A stretch of DNA of 64,000 nucleotides from Chamaelirium japonicum (lineage: Eukaryota > Streptophyta > Magnoliopsida > Liliales > Melanthiaceae), in the NCBI GenBank assembly GCA_947650365.1, contig CANTAL010000193.1:186001-250000 (forward strand), written 5' to 3'. Below are positions 1 through 13,831 of the stretch, piece by piece. Under the pieces are notes generated by a model. It was not told the DNA's origin, searched no databases, and saw only the letters and a list, made by a program, of their open reading frames with translations. Both the position numbers and the translations under genes were made by a program. How positions within the stretch are numbered: the first letter of the stretch is position 1; each line of letters opens with the position of its first letter.

Positions 1-588
1 CGAATGAATTAGAATGCATCGTACGAAAGAATTAGAATGGATATATTCGTGCGAATGAATTAGAATGGATCGTACGAATGAATAAGACTGGATCGTACGA
101 ATGAATTTGAATGGATACATTTGTGCGAATGAATCTAAATGGATGTATGAATGAATTACAATGGATCGTACGAATGAATTATAATGGATCGTACGAATGA
201 ATTAGAATAGCTCATACGAATGAATTAGAATGAATCGTATGAATGAATTAGAATAGTTACATTCGTGCGAATGAATTAGAATAGATCGTACGAATGAATT
301 AGAATGGATCGTACGAATAAATTAGAATGGATCGTGGGAAAGAATTAGAATGGATCGTACGAATGAATTAGAATAGATCCACCGAATGAGTTAGAATGGA
401 TCATACGAATGAATTAGAATGGATTGTACGAATGAATTAGAATGGATTGTGCGAATGAATTAGAATGGATCGTATGAATGAATAAGAATGGATCGTACGA
501 ATGAATTAGAATGGATCGTGCGAATGAATTAGCATGAATCGTACGAGTGTATTAGAATGGATCGTACGAATGAATTAGAATGAATCGT
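1..588 (+). repeat. Satellite block, + sense
   Basis: Head-to-tail 23-mers with a few 28-mers; it continues off the left edge. Some units are diverged, for example GAATAGTTAC near 252 and a shortened unit near 380. It ends at the palindrome ATCGTACGAT (584-593), where the sense flips. Confidence 0.92.
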
Positions 589-909
589 ACGATCCATTCT
601 AATTCATTCGTACAATCCATTCTAATTCATTCGAACGAATGTATCCATTCTAGTTCATTCGTACGATCCATTCTAATTCATTCGTACGATCCATTCTAAT
701 TCATTCGTACGATCCATTCAAATTCATTCATTTGATCCATTCTAATTCATTTGTACGATCCATTCTAATTCATTCGTACGATCCATTCTAATTCATTCGT
801 ACGATCCATTCTAATTCATTTGTAAGATCCATTCTAATTCATTCGTACGATCCATTCTAATTCATTCGTACGATCCATTCTAATTCATTCGCACGAATGT
901 ATCCATTCT
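589..909 (-). repeat. Satellite block, - sense
   Basis: A short inverted block between ATCGTACGAT on its left and the 12-bp palindrome CATTCTAGAATG (904-915) on its right. The right switch lies inside the GAATG pentamer, a different register from the left one. Confidence 0.92.
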
Positions 910-1429
910 AGAATGAATTAGAATGGATCGTATGAATGAATTAGAATGGATCGTACAAATGAATTAGAATGGATCGTGCGAATGAATTAGAATGGATCGT
1001 ACGAATGAATTAGAATGGATCGTACGAATGAACTAGAATGGATACATTCGTGCGAATGAATTAGAATGGATGGTAAGAATGAATTAGAATGGATCGTACG
1101 AATGGATTAGAAGGGATCATACGAATGAATTAGAATGGATCGTGCGAATGAATTAGAATGGATCGAACGAATGAATCAGATAGGATATATTCTAGCGAAT
1201 GAATTAGAATAGATCGTAGGAATGAATTAGAATGGATCATACGAATGAATTACAATGGATCGTACGAATGAATTAGAATGGATCGTACGAATGAATTAGA
1301 ACAGATCATGTGAAAGAATTAGAATTGATTGTATGAAAGAATTAGAATGGATCGTATGAATGAATTAGAATGGATATATTCATGCGAATGAATTAGAATG
1401 GATCGTACGAATGAATTAGAATGGATCGT
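910..1429 (+). repeat. Satellite block, + sense
   Basis: About 22 units, including 28-mers near 1040, 1185 and 1370. The right switch is again ATCGTACGAT (1425-1434), the same register as at 584. Confidence 0.92.
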
Positions 1430-4400
1430 ACGATTCATTCTAATTCATTCATACGATCCATTCTAATACATTCATACGATTCATGCTAATTCATTCGCAC
1501 GATCCATTCTAATTCATTCGTACGATCCATTCTTATTCATTCATACGATCCATTCTAATTCATTCGCACAATCCATTCTAATTCATTCGTACAATCCATT
1601 CTAATTCATTCGTATGCTCCATTCTAGCTCATTCGGTGGATCCATTCTAATTCATTCGTATGATCCATTCTAATTCATTCCCACGATCCATTCTAATTTA
1701 TTCGTACGATCCATTCTAATTCATTCGTACGATCTATTCTAATTCATTCGCACGAATGTAACCATTCTAATTCATTCATATGATTCATTCTAATTCATTC
1801 GTATGAGCTATTCTAATTCATTCGTACGATCCATTCCAATTCATTCGTACGATCCATTGTAATTCATTCATACAATCCATTTAGATTCATTCGCACAAAT
1901 TTATCCACTCAAATTCATTCGTACGATCCAGTCTAATTCATTCGTACGATCCATTCTAATTCATTCGCACGAATATATCCATTCTAATTCTTTCGTACGA
2001 TGCATTCTAATTCATTCGTACGATCCATTCTAATTCATTCGTACGATCCATTCTAATTCATTCGCACGAATGTATCCATTCTAATTCATTCGTACAATCC
2101 ATTCTATTTCATTCGTACGATCCATTCTTACTCATTCGTATGATCCATTCTAATTCATTCGTATGATCCATTCTATTTCATTCGTACGATCCATTCTTAC
2201 TCATTCGTATGATCCATTCTAATTCATTCGTATGATCCATTCTAATTCATTCATACGATCCATTCTAATTCATTCGTACGATCCATTCTAATTCATTCGC
2301 ATAAATGTATCCATTCTAATTCATTCGTACGATCCATTCTAATTCATTCGCACGATCCATTCTAATTCATTCATATGATCCATTCTAATTCATTCATACG
2401 ATCCATTCTAATTCATTCGTACGATCCATTCTAATTCATTCGCACGAATGTATCCATTCTAATTCATTCGTACAATCCATTCTATTTCATTCGTACGATC
2501 CATTCTTACTCATTCGTATGATCCATTCTAATTCATTCGTATGATCCATTCTATTTCATTTGTACGATCCATTCTTACTCATTCGTATGATCCATTCTAA
2601 TTCATTCGCACGAATATATCCATTCTAATTCTTTCGTACGATGCATTCTAATTCATTCGTTCGATCAATTCTAATTCATTAGCACGATCCATTCTAATTC
2701 ATTCGTACGATCCATTCTAATTCATTCGCACGATCCATTCTAATTCATTCATAGGATCCATTCTAATTCATTAATATGATCTATTCTAATTCTTTCGCAC
2801 GAATGTATCCATTCTAATTCATTCGCACGAATGTATCAATTCTAATTCATTCGTACGAACCCATTCTAATTCATTCGTACAATCTATTCTATTTCATTCG
2901 TATGATCCATTCTAATTCATTCATATGATCCATTCTAATTCATTCGTACGATCCATTCTAATTCATTCGTACGATCCATTCTAATTCATTCGTATGATCC
3001 ATTCTAATTAATTCGTATGATCCATTCTAATTCATTCGTACGATCCATTCTAATTCATTCATACAATCCATTCTAATTCATTCGCACGAATGTATCCATT
3101 CTAATTCATTCGCACGATCCATTCTAATTCATTCGCACGAATGTATCCATTCTAATTCATTCATACGATCCATTCTAATTCATTCGTACGATCCATTCTA
3201 ATTCATTCGCACAAATGTATCCATTCTAATTCATTCGTACGATCCATTCTAATTCATTCGTACGATCAGTTCTAATTTATTCACAAAATCTATTCTAATT
3301 CATTCATACGATCCATTCTAATTCATTCGCACGATCCATTCTAATTCATTCGTATGATCCATTCTAATTCTTTCACACGATCCATTCTAATTCATTCGTA
3401 CGATCTATTCTAATTCATTCGTACGATCCATTCTAATTCATTCGTATGATCCATTCTAATTCATTCATACGATCCATTCTAATTTATTCGTACGATCCAT
3501 TCTAATTCATTCGCACAAATGTATCCATTCTAATTCATTCGTACGATCCATTCTAATTCATTCGCACGATCCATTCTAATTCATTCGTACGATCTATTCT
3601 AATTCATTCGTACGATCCATTCTAATTCATTCGTACGATCCATTCTAATTCATTCGCACGATCCATTCTAATTCATTCATAGGATCTATTCTAATTCATT
3701 CATACGATCTATTCTAATTCTTTCGCACGAATATATCCATTCTAATTCATTCGCACGAATGTATCCATTCTAATTCATTCGTACGATCCATTCTAATTCA
3801 TTCGTACGATCCATTCTAATTCATTCGTACGATCCATTCTAATTCATTCGCACGATCCATTCTAATTCATTCGTACGAGCCATTCTAATTCATTCGTACG
3901 ATCCATTCTAATTCATTCGTACAATCCATTCTAATTCATTCATATGATCCATTCTAATACATTCGTCCGATCCATTCTAATCCATTCGTACGATCCATTC
4001 TAATTCATTCGTCCGATCCATTCTAATTCATTCGCACGAATGTATCCATTCTAAATCATTCATACGATCCATTCTAATTTATTCATACGATCCATTCTAA
4101 TTCATTCGTAAGATCCTTTCTAATTCATTCGTACGATCCATTCTAATTCATTCGTACGAGCCATTCTAATTGATTCGTAAGATCCATTCTAATTCATTCG
4201 CACGATCCATTCTAATTCATTCGTACGATCCATTCTAATTCATTCATACGATCCATTCTAATTCATTCGTACGATCCATTCTAATTCATTCATACGATCC
4301 ATTCTAATTCATTTCTATTTCATTCGTACGATCCATTCTTACTCATTCGTACGATCCATTCTAATTCATTCGTAAGATCTATTCTAATTCATTCGTACGA

Positions 4401-4495
4401 TCCATTCTAATTCATTCGCACGATCCATTCTAATTCATTCGCACGAATGTATCTATTCTAATTCATTCGTACGATCCATTCTAATTCATTCACAC
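1430..4495 (-). repeat. Long satellite block, - sense (3.1 kb)
   Basis: One of the two longest uninterrupted blocks. It carries local repeats of variant strings such as CTATTTCATTC then CTTACTCATTC (about 2105, 2170, 2485, 2550, 4315), showing short-range duplication. A shortened unit lies at about 4311. It ends in a CACGTG-centred switch near 4495. Confidence 0.92.
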
Positions 4496-4920
4496 GTGCA
4501 AATGAATTAGAATGGATTGTATGAATGTATTAGAATGAATCGTGCGAATGAATTAGAATGGATCGTACGAAGAAATTATAATGGATCGTACGAATGAATT
4601 AGAATGGATCGTACGAATGAATTAGAATGGATACATTCGTGCGAATGAATTAGAATGGATACATTCGTGCGAAAGAATTAGAATAGATCGTATGAATGAA
4701 TTAGAATGGATCCTATGAATGAATTAGAATGGATCGTGCGAATGAATTAGAATGGATCGTACGAATGAATTAGAATGGATCGTGCTAATGAATTAGAATT
4801 GATCGAACGAATGAATTAGCATGGATCGTGCTAATGAATTAGAATGGAACGTACGAATGAATTAGAATGGATCGTGTGAAAGAATTAGAATGGATTATAT
4901 GAATGAATTAGAATGAATTC
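4496..4920 (+). repeat. Satellite block, + sense
   Basis: Ends with the marker series GTGCTAATG, GAATTGATCGAACG, GAATTAGCATGG and GAACGTACG, then GTGTGAAAG and GGATTGTATG, which precedes the 33-bp inverted-repeat junction at 4911. The same series recurs before six other copies of that junction. Confidence 0.92.
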
Positions 4921-4943
4921 GTACGATCCATTCGAATTCATTC
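4911..4943 (+). repeat. 33-bp inverted-repeat junction (forward), copy 1
   Basis: Perfect 11-bp arms GAATGAATTCG and CGAATTCATTC around TACGATCCATT. The right arm is a point variant of the unit (CGAATT for CTAATT); the left arm is the actual plus-to-minus join. Left flank is the GATCGAACG / GAACGTACG series. Confidence 0.94.
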
Positions 4944-5950
4944 GCACGATCCATTCTAATTCATTCATACGATCCATTCTAATTCATTCGTACGATCCAT
5001 TCTAATTCCTTCGTATGATCCATTCTATTTCATTCGTACGATCCATTCTTACTCATTGGTACGATCCATTCTAATTCATTCGCACGAATGTATCCATTCT
5101 AATTCATTCGTACGAATCCATTCTAATTCATTCGTACAATTCAATCTATTTCATTCGTACGATCCATTCTTACTCATTCGTATGATCCATTCTAATTCAT
5201 TCGCACGAATGTATCCATTCTAAATCATTCGTACGATCCATTCTAATTCATTCGTACGATCCATTCTAAATCATTCGTACGATCCATTCTAGTTCATTCG
5301 CACGATCTATTCTAATTCATTCATACAATCCATTCTAATTGTTTCACACGATCCATTCTAATTCATTCATACGATCCATTCTAATTCATTCGCGCAATCC
5401 ATTCTATTTCATTCGTACGATCCATTCTTACTCATTCATACGATCCATTCTAATTCATTCGTACAATCTATTCTATTTCATTCGTACGATCCATTCTTAC
5501 TCATTCGTATGATCCATTCTAATTCATTCGTATGATCCATTCCAATTCATTCGCACGAATGTATCCATTCTAGTTCATTCGTACGATCCATTCTAATTCA
5601 TTCGCACGATCCATTCTAATCCATTTGTACGATCCATTCTAATTCATTCGTACAATCCATTCTATTTCATTTGTACGATCCATTCTTACTCATTCGTATG
5701 ATCCATTCTAATTCATTCGCACGAATGTATCCATTCTAATTCATTCATACAATCCATTCTAATTCATTCTGTACGATCCATTCTAATTCATTCGTACGAT
5801 CCATTCTAATTCATTCCCACGATCCATTCTAATTTATTCGTACGATCCATTCTAATTCATTCGTACGATCCATACTAATTCATTCGTACGATCCATTCTA
5901 ATTCATTCTAATTCATTCGTACGATCCATTCTAATTCATTCGTCCGATCC
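4921..5950 (-). repeat. Satellite block, - sense
   Basis: Starts inside the 33-bp junction. Contains several copies of the CTATTTCATTC / CTTACTCATTC variant pair and a shortened unit near 5905. Ends abruptly at about 5950, where CGATCC meets TACGAATG without a long palindrome. Confidence 0.9.
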
Positions 5951-6009
5951 TACGAATGAATTAGAATAGATCGTGTGAAAGAATTAGAATGGATTGTATG
6001 AATGAATTA

Positions 6010-6042
6010 GAATGAATTCGTACGATCCATTCGAATTCATTC
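6010..6042 (+). repeat. 33-bp junction (forward), copy 2
   Basis: Perfect arms. The plus-sense left arm is only about 70 bp long before it meets minus units, so the copy was truncated by a later rearrangement. Confidence 0.93.
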
Positions 6043-7010
6043 GCACGATCCATTTTAATTCATTCATACGATCCATTCTAATTCATTCATACAATCCATT
6101 CTAATTCTTTCACACGATCCATTCTAATTCATTCGTAGGATCCATTCTAATTCATTCGTACAATCTATTCTATTTCATTCGTACGATCCATTCTTACTCA
6201 TTTGTCTGATCCATTCTAATTCATTCGGACGAATGTATCCATTCTAATTCGTTCGTACGATCCATTCTAATTCATTCGTCCGATCCATTCTAATTTATTC
6301 GCACGAATGTATCCATTCTAATTCATTCGTACGATCCAGTCAAATTCATTCGTACGATCCATTCTATTCTAGTTCATTCGTATGATCCATTCTAATTCAT
6401 TCGTACGATCCATTCTAATTCATTCGCACGATCCATTCTAATTCATTCGTACGATCAATTCTAATTCATTAGCACGAATGTATCCATTCTAATTCATTCG
6501 TACGATCCATTCTAATTCATTCGCACGATCCATTCTAATTCATTCGTACGATCCATTCTAATTCATTCATACGATCCATTCTAATTCATTCGCACGAATG
6601 TATCCATTCTAATTCATTCATACGATCCATTCTACTTCATTCATACTATCCGTTCTAATTCACTCATACGATCTATTCTAATTCATTCATACGATCCATT
6701 CTAGTTCATTTGCACGAATATATCCATTCTAATTCATTCGTACGATCCATTCTAATTCCTTCGTACGATCCATTCTAATTCATTCGTACGATCCATTCTA
6801 TTTTATTCATATGATCCATTCTAATTAATTCGTACGATCCATTCTAATTCATTCGTATGATCCATTCTAATTCATTCGTACGATCCATTCTTACTCATTC
6901 GTATGATCCATTCTAATTCATTCATACAGTCCATTCTAATTCATTCCGTACGATCCATTCTAATTCATTCATACGATCTATTCTTTCATACAATCCATTC
7001 TAATTCTTTC
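6020..7010 (-). repeat. Satellite block, - sense
   Basis: Separated from the previous minus block by only about 70 bp of plus-sense units (5951-6019). Opens with the series CATACAATCC, CTTTCACACG, CGTAGGATCC that follows most copies of the 33-bp junction. Ends where TTTCG meets GTGCGAATG at about 7010. Confidence 0.9.
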
Positions 7011-8862
7011 GTGCGAATGAATTAGAATGGATACCTTTGTGCATATGAATTAGAATGGATCGTACGAATGAATTAGAATGGATCATATTAATAAATTAGA
7101 ATGGATACCTTTGTGCATATGAATTAGAATGGATCGTACGAATGAATTAGAATGGATCATATTAATGAATTAGAATGGATCGTACGAATGAATTAGAACG
7201 GATACATTCGTGCGAATGAATTAGAATGGATCGTGCGAATAAATTAGACAGGATCGTGCGAATTAATTAGAATGGATCGTACGAATTAATTAGAATGGAT
7301 ACATTCGTGCGAATGAATTAGAATGGATTGTATGAATGAATTAGAATGGATCGTACGAATGAATTAGAATGGATCATACGAATTAATTAGAATGGATCAT
7401 ACGAATGAATTAGAATGGATCGTACGAATGAATTAGAATGGATCGTACGAATGAATTAGAATGGATCGTGCGAATGAATTAGAAAGGATCGTTCGAATGA
7501 ATTAGAATGGATACATTTGTGTGAATGAATTAGAATGGATCGTACGAATGAATTAGAATGGATCGTATGAATGAATTAGAATGGATCCTACGAATGAATT
7601 AGAATGGATCGTGTGAATGAATTAGAATGGATACATTTGTGCGAATGAATTAGAATGGATCGTACGAATGAATTATAATTGATCGTATGAATGAATTAGA
7701 ATGGATCGTACGAATGAATTAGAATGGATCGTGCGAATGAATTAGAATGGATCGTACGAATGAATTAGAATGGATCGTACGAATGAACTAGAATGGATAC
7801 ATTCGTGCGAATGAATTAGAATGGATCGTACGAATGAATTAGAATGGATCGTACGAATGAATTAGAATGGATCTTACGAATGAATTAGAATGGATCGTAC
7901 GAATGAATTAGAATGGATACATTTGTGCGAATGAATTAGAATGGATCGTACGAATGAATTAGAATGGATCGTATGAATGAATTAGAATGGATCGTACGAA
8001 TGAATTAGAATGGATCGTGCGAATGAATTAGAATAGATCGTACGAATGAATTAGAATGGATCGTGTGAAAGAATTAGAATGGATCATACGAATGAATTAG
8101 AATGGATCGTGCGAATGAATTAGAATGGATCGTATGAATGAATTAGAATAGATTTTGTGAATGAATTAGAACTGATCGTACGAATGAATTAGAATGGATC
8201 GTACGAATGAATTAGAATGGATACATTTGTGCGAATGAATTAGAATGGATCGTACGAATGAATTAGAATGGATCGTATGAATGAATTAGAATGGATACAT
8301 TCGTGCGAATGAATTAGAATGGATCGTGCGAATGAATTAGAATGGATACATTCGTGCGAATGAATTAGAATGGATTGTATGAATGAATTAGAATGGATCG
8401 TACGAATGAATTAGAATGGATCATACGAATTAATTAGAATGGATCATACGAATGAATTAGAATGGATCATACGAATGAATTAGAATGGATCGTACGAATG
8501 AACTAGAATGGATCGTACGAATGAAATAGAATGGATTCGTACGAATGAATTAGAATGGATACATTCGTGCGAATGAATTAGAATGGATACATTCGTGCGA
8601 AAGAATTAGAATAGATCGTATGAATGAATTAGAATGGATCCTATGAATGGATTAGAATGGATCGTGCGAATGAATTAGAATGGATCGTGCGAATGAATTA
8701 GAATGGATCGTGCTAATGAATTAGAATTGATCGAACGGATGAATTAGAATGCATCGTACGAAAGAATTAGAATGGATATATTCGTGCGAATGAATTAGAA
8801 TGGATCGTATGAATGAATTAGAATGGATCGTCCGAATGAATTAGAATGGATCATACGAATGC
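7011..8862 (+). repeat. Satellite block, + sense (1.9 kb)
   Basis: Rich in 28-bp units. Holds two copies of the marker GATACCTTTGTGCATATG (7030 and 7104), 74 bp apart, a local duplication. The GTGCTAATG, GATCGAACGG marker lies at about 8710. Ends at a switch in GAATGCTTTCTAATTCC near 8862. Confidence 0.92.
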
Positions 8863-9045
8863 TTTCTAATTCCTTAGTACGATCCATTCTATTTCATTCG
8901 TACGATCCATTCTATTTCATTCGTATGATCCATTCTAATTCCTTCATACGATCCATTCTAATTCCTTCGTATCCATTCTAATTCACTCATACGATCCATT
9001 TTAATCCATTCGTATGATCCATTCTAATTCATTCGCATGAATGTA
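8863..9045 (-). repeat. Short satellite block, - sense
   Basis: About eight units, several with CTAATTCCTTC, and one shortened unit (CCTTCGTATCC near 8965). A near copy of this block lies at about 10515-10690, with a similar left switch. Confidence 0.88.
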
Positions 9046-10087
9046 CATTCGTGCGAATGAATTAGAATGGATCGTACGAATGTATTAGAATGGATCGTAC
9101 AAATGAATTAGAATGGATTGTACGAATGAATTAGAATGGATCGTACGAATGAATTAGAATCGATACATTCATTCGAATGAATTAGAATGGATCGGACGAA
9201 TGAATTAGAATGGATCGTACGAATGAATTAGAATGTATCGTACGAATGGATTAGAATGGATCTTACGAATGGATTAGAATGGATACCTTTGTGTATATGA
9301 ATTAGAATGGATCGTATGAAAGAATGGATTAGAATGGATTAGAATGGATCGTACGAATGAATTAGAATAGATCATAGGAATGAATTAGAATGGATCGTGA
9401 AAATGAATTAGAATGGATACATTCGTGCGAATAAATTAGAATGGGTTGTATGAATGAATTAGAATGGATATGAAGGAATTAAAATGGATCGTACGAAGGA
9501 ATTAGAATGGATCATACGAATGAAATAGAATGGATCGTACGAAGGAATTAGAATGGATCGTACGAAGGAATTAGAATGGATCGTACGAAGGAATTAGAAT
9601 GGATCGTACGAATGAATTAGAATGGATATATTCGTGCAAATGAATTAGAATGGATCGTATGAATGAATTAGAATTGATCGTATGAGTGAATTAGAATGGA
9701 TCGTACGAATGAATTAGAATGGATCGTATGAATGAATTAGAATGGATCGTGCGAAAGAATTAGAATACATTGTATAAATGAATTAGAATGGATCGTATGA
9801 ATGAATTAGAATGGATCGTGCGAATGAATTCGAATGGATCGCATGATCCATTCGAATAGAATGGATCGTATGAATGAATTAGAATGGATCGGGCGAATGA
9901 ATTAGAATGGATCGTATGAATGAATTAGAATGGATCGTATAAATGAATTAGAATGGATCGTGCGAATGAATTAGAATGGATTGTACGAATGAATTAGAAT
10001 GGATCGTACGAATGAATTAGAATGGATCGTACGAATGAATTAGAATGGATCATACGAATGAGTAAGAATGGATCATATGAAAGGATT
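9046..10087 (+). repeat. Satellite block, + sense, with an internal hairpin
   Basis: Diverged plus-sense units with several shortened ones (about 9325-9350 and 9470). A 30-bp inverted repeat at 9828-9857 briefly reverses sense. Ends at about 10087, where AAGGATTCGTACG leads into minus-sense units. Confidence 0.9.
9828..9857. repeat. 30-bp inverted repeat (13-bp arms)
   Basis: Perfect arms ATTCGAATGGATC and GATCCATTCGAAT around the spacer GCAT. It reverses the satellite for less than one unit and then returns to plus sense. The ATTCGAAT variant links it to the 33-bp junction family (GAATTCG arms). Confidence 0.93.
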
Positions 10088-10186
10088 CGTACGATCCATT
10101 CTAATTCATTCGTACGATCCATTCTACTTCATTCTAATTCATTCGTACGATCCATTCTACGATCCATTCTAATTCATTCGTTTATT

Positions 10187-10231
10187 CCATTCTAATTCAT
10201 TAGCACGATCCATGCTAATGAATTAGAATGG
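10187..10231. repeat. 45-bp hairpin, 19-bp arms, spacer CGATCCA
   Basis: Left arm 10187-10205 and right arm 10213-10231 are perfect complements, beginning CCATTCTAATTC and ending GAATTAGAATGG. The 7-bp spacer CGATCCA is the reverse complement of the spacer in the sister hairpins at 23407 and 26557. It marks the minus-to-plus switch that ends the short, scrambled minus block 10088-10209. Confidence 0.93.
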
Positions 10232-10514
10232 ATCGTACGAATGAATTAGAATGGATCGTGTGAAAGAATTAGAATGTATTGTATGAATGAATTAGAATGG
10301 ATCGTATGAATGGATCGTACGAATGGAATGGATATATTCGTGCGAATGAATTAGAATGGATCGTACGAATGAATTAGAATGGATCATACGAATGCGTAAG
10401 AATGGATCGTACGAATGAATTAGAATGGATCGTACGAATGAATTATAATGGATCGTAAGAATAAATTAGAATGGATACATTCTTCCGAATGAATTAGAAT
10501 GGATCATACGAATG
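10210..10514 (+). repeat. Short satellite block, + sense
   Basis: About 13 units including GTGTGAAAG and a GAATGGAATGGATAT shortened unit near 10325. Ends at the palindrome GAATGCATTC (10510-10519). Confidence 0.9.
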
Positions 10515-11251
10515 CATTCTAATTCCTTCGTACGATCCATTCTAATTCCTTCGTACGATCCATTCTATTTCATTCGTATGATCCATTCTAATTCCTTCGT
10601 ACGATCCATTCTAATTCCTTCATATCCATTCTAATTCACTCATACGATCCATTCTAATCCATTCGTACGATCCATTCTAATTCATTCGGATGAATGTAAC
10701 CATTCTAATTCATTCATTTGATCCATTCTAATTCATTCATACGATCCATTCTAATTCATTCGTACGATCCATTGTAATTCATTCATACAATCCATTTAGA
10801 TTCATTCGCACAAATGTATCCATTCAAATTCATTCGTACGATCCAGTCTAATTCATTCGTACGATCCATTCTAACTCATTCGCAAGAATATATCCATTCT
10901 AATTCTTTCGTATGATGCATTCTAATTCATTCATACGATCCATTCAAATTTATTCGTACGATCCATTCTAATTCATTCGTACGATCCATTCTAATTCATT
11001 CGCACGAATGTATCCATTCTAATTCATTTGTACAATCCATTCTATTTCATTCGTACGATCCATTCTTACTCATTCGTATGATCCATTCTAATTCATTCGT
11101 ACGATCCATTCTAATTCATTCGTACGATCCATTCTAATTCATTCGCACGATCCATTCTAATTCATTCATACGATCCATTCTAATTCATTCATACGATCCA
11201 TTCTAATTCATTCGCCCGATCCATTCTAATTCATTCATACGATCCATTCTA
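10515..11251 (-). repeat. Satellite block, - sense
   Basis: Begins with CCTTCGTACG units like those at 8863. The right end is CCATTCTA, T, TAGAATGG (11244-11260), a 17-bp palindrome with one central base. It is followed by less than one plus-sense unit and an immediate return to minus sense at GGATCATGCGATCC (11259-11272). Confidence 0.9.
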
Positions 11252-11265
11252 TTAGAATGGATCAT

Positions 11266-12376
11266 GCGATCCATTCGAATTCATTCGCACGATCCATTCT
11301 AATTCATTCATACGATCCATTCTAATTCATTCATACAATGCATTCTAATTCTTTCACACGATCCATTCTAATTCGTTCGTACGATCCATTCTAATTCATT
11401 AATATGATCCATTCTAATTCATTCGTACGATCCATTCTAATTCATATGCACAAAGGTATCCATTCTAATCCATTCGTAGGATCCATTCTAATCCATTCGT
11501 ACGATCCATTTTAATTCATTCGTACGATCCATTCTAATTCATTCGCTCGAATGTATCCATTCTAATCCATTCGTACGATCCATTCTAATCCATTCGTACG
11601 ATCCATTCTAATTCATTCGCACGAATGTAACCATTCAAATTCATTCATTTGATCCATTCTAATTCATTCGTACGATCCATTCTAATTCATTCGCACGATC
11701 CATTCTAATTCATTCATACGATCCATTCTAATTCATTCGTACGATCCATTCTAATTCATTCGTACGATCCATTCTAATTCCTTCGTACGATCCATTCTAA
11801 TTCATTCGTACGATCCATTCTAATTCATTCATACCATCAATTCTAATTCTTTCACACGATCCATTCTAATTCATTCGTACGATCCATTCTAATTCATTCA
11901 TAGGATCCATTCTAATTCCTTCATGCAATCCATTCTAATTCATTCGCACGAATGTATCCATTCTAATTCATTCGTACGATCAGTTCTAATTCATTCACAA
12001 AATCTATTCTAATTCATTCATACGATCCATTCTAATTCATTCACACGAATGTATCCATTCTAATTCATTCATACGATCCATTCTAATTCATTCGTACGAT
12101 CCATTCTAATTCACTCATACGATCCAATCTAATACATTCATACAATCCATTCTAATTCATTTGCACGAATATATCCCTTCTAATTCATTCGTACGATCCA
12201 TTCTAATTCCTTCGTACGATCCATTCTAATTCATTCGTACAATCTATTCTAATTCATTCGTACGATCCATTCTAATTCATTCGTACGATCCATTCTAATT
12301 CCTTCGTACGATCCATTCTAATTCATTCGTACGATCCATTCTAATTCATTCGTACAATCTATTCTAATTCATTCGT
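11266..12376 (-). repeat. Satellite block, - sense
   Basis: Opens with CCATTCGAATTCATTCGCACG, the right half of the 33-bp junction, so it looks like a damaged copy of that junction. It carries the marker CATATGCACAAAGGTATCC near 11445 and CACAAAATCT at 11995. Ends at CATTCGTACGAATG (12370-12383). Confidence 0.9.
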
Positions 12377-13820
12377 ACGAATGGATACATTCGTGTGAAT
12401 GAATTAGAATGGATCGTACGAATGAGTAAGAATGGATCGTACGAATGAAATAGAATGGATTGCACGAATGAATTAGAATGGATCGTACGAATGAATTAGA
12501 ATGGATCGTGTGAAAGAATTAGAATGGATTGTATGAATGAATTAGAATTGATCGTACGAAAGAATTAGAATGGATCGTACGAATGAATTAGAATGGATCG
12601 TACGAATGAATTAGAATGAATCGTACGAATGAATTAGAATAGATCGTATGAATGAATTAGAATGGATCGTACGAAGGAATTAGAATGTATCTTACGAATG
12701 AATTAGAATGGATCGTATGAATGAATTAGAATGGATACATTCGTGTGAATGAATTAGAATGGATCGTATGAATGAATTAGAATAGATTTTGTGAATGAAT
12801 TAGAACTGATCGTACGAATAAATTAGAATGGATACATTCGTGCGAATGAATTAGAATGGATTGTATAAATGAATTAGAATGAATCCTATGAATGAATTAG
12901 AATGGATCGTATGAATGAATTAGAATGGATACATTCATGCGAATGAATTAGAATTGATCGTACGAATGAATTAGAATGGATCGTGCGAATGAATTAGAAT
13001 GGATCGTACGAATGAATTAGAATAGATACATTCGTGCGAATGAATTAGAATGGATACATTCGTGCGAAAGAATTAGAATAGATCGTATGAATGAATTAGA
13101 ATGGATCCTATGAATGAATTAGAATGGATCGTACGAATGAATTAGAATGGATCGTACGAATGAATTAGAATGGATCGTGCTAATGAATTAGAATTGATCG
13201 AACGAATGAATTAGCATGAATCGTGCTAATGAATTAGAATAGATCGTACAAATGAATTAGAATGGATCAAATGAATGAATTAGAATGGTTACATTCATGC
13301 GAATGAATTACAATGGATTGTACGAATGGATTAGAATGGATCGTACGAATGGATTAGAATGGATACATTCGTGCGAATGAATTAGAATGGATCGTACGAA
13401 TGAATTAGAATGGATCGTACGAATGAATTAGAATGGATCTTACGAATGAATTAGAATGGATCGTACGAATGAATTAGAATGGATCGTACGAATGAATTAG
13501 AATTGATACATTCGTGCGAATGAATTAGAATGGATCGGACGAATGAATTAGAATGGATCGTACGAATGAATTAGAATGGATCGTACGAATGAATTAGAAT
13601 GGATCGTACAAATAAATTAGAATGGATACATTCGTCCGAATGAATTAGAATGGATCATACGAATGAGTAAGAATGGATCGTACGAATGAAATAGAATAGA
13701 TTGTACGAATGAATTAGAATGGATCCTACGAATGAATTAGAATGGATTGTATGAATGAATTAGAATGGATCGTATGAATGAATTAGAATGGATCGTGCGA
13801 ATGAATTCGAATGGATCATA
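12377..13820 (+). repeat. Satellite block, + sense
   Basis: Begins GGATACATTCGTGTGAATG right after the 14-bp palindrome, an arrangement repeated at 15325, 39976 and 59819. Contains the GTGCTAATG / GATCGAACG marker near 13185 and GAATGGTTACATTC at 13283. Ends in an inverted copy of the 33-bp junction (13799-13831). Confidence 0.92.
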
Positions 13821-13831
13821 CGAATTCATTC
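13799..13831 (-). repeat. 33-bp junction, inverted copy 1
   Basis: Same arms, but spacer AATGGATCATA, the complement of the forward spacer type. Flanks are also the reverse complement of the forward copies, with two additional 23-mers on the left instead of the right. Confidence 0.93.
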
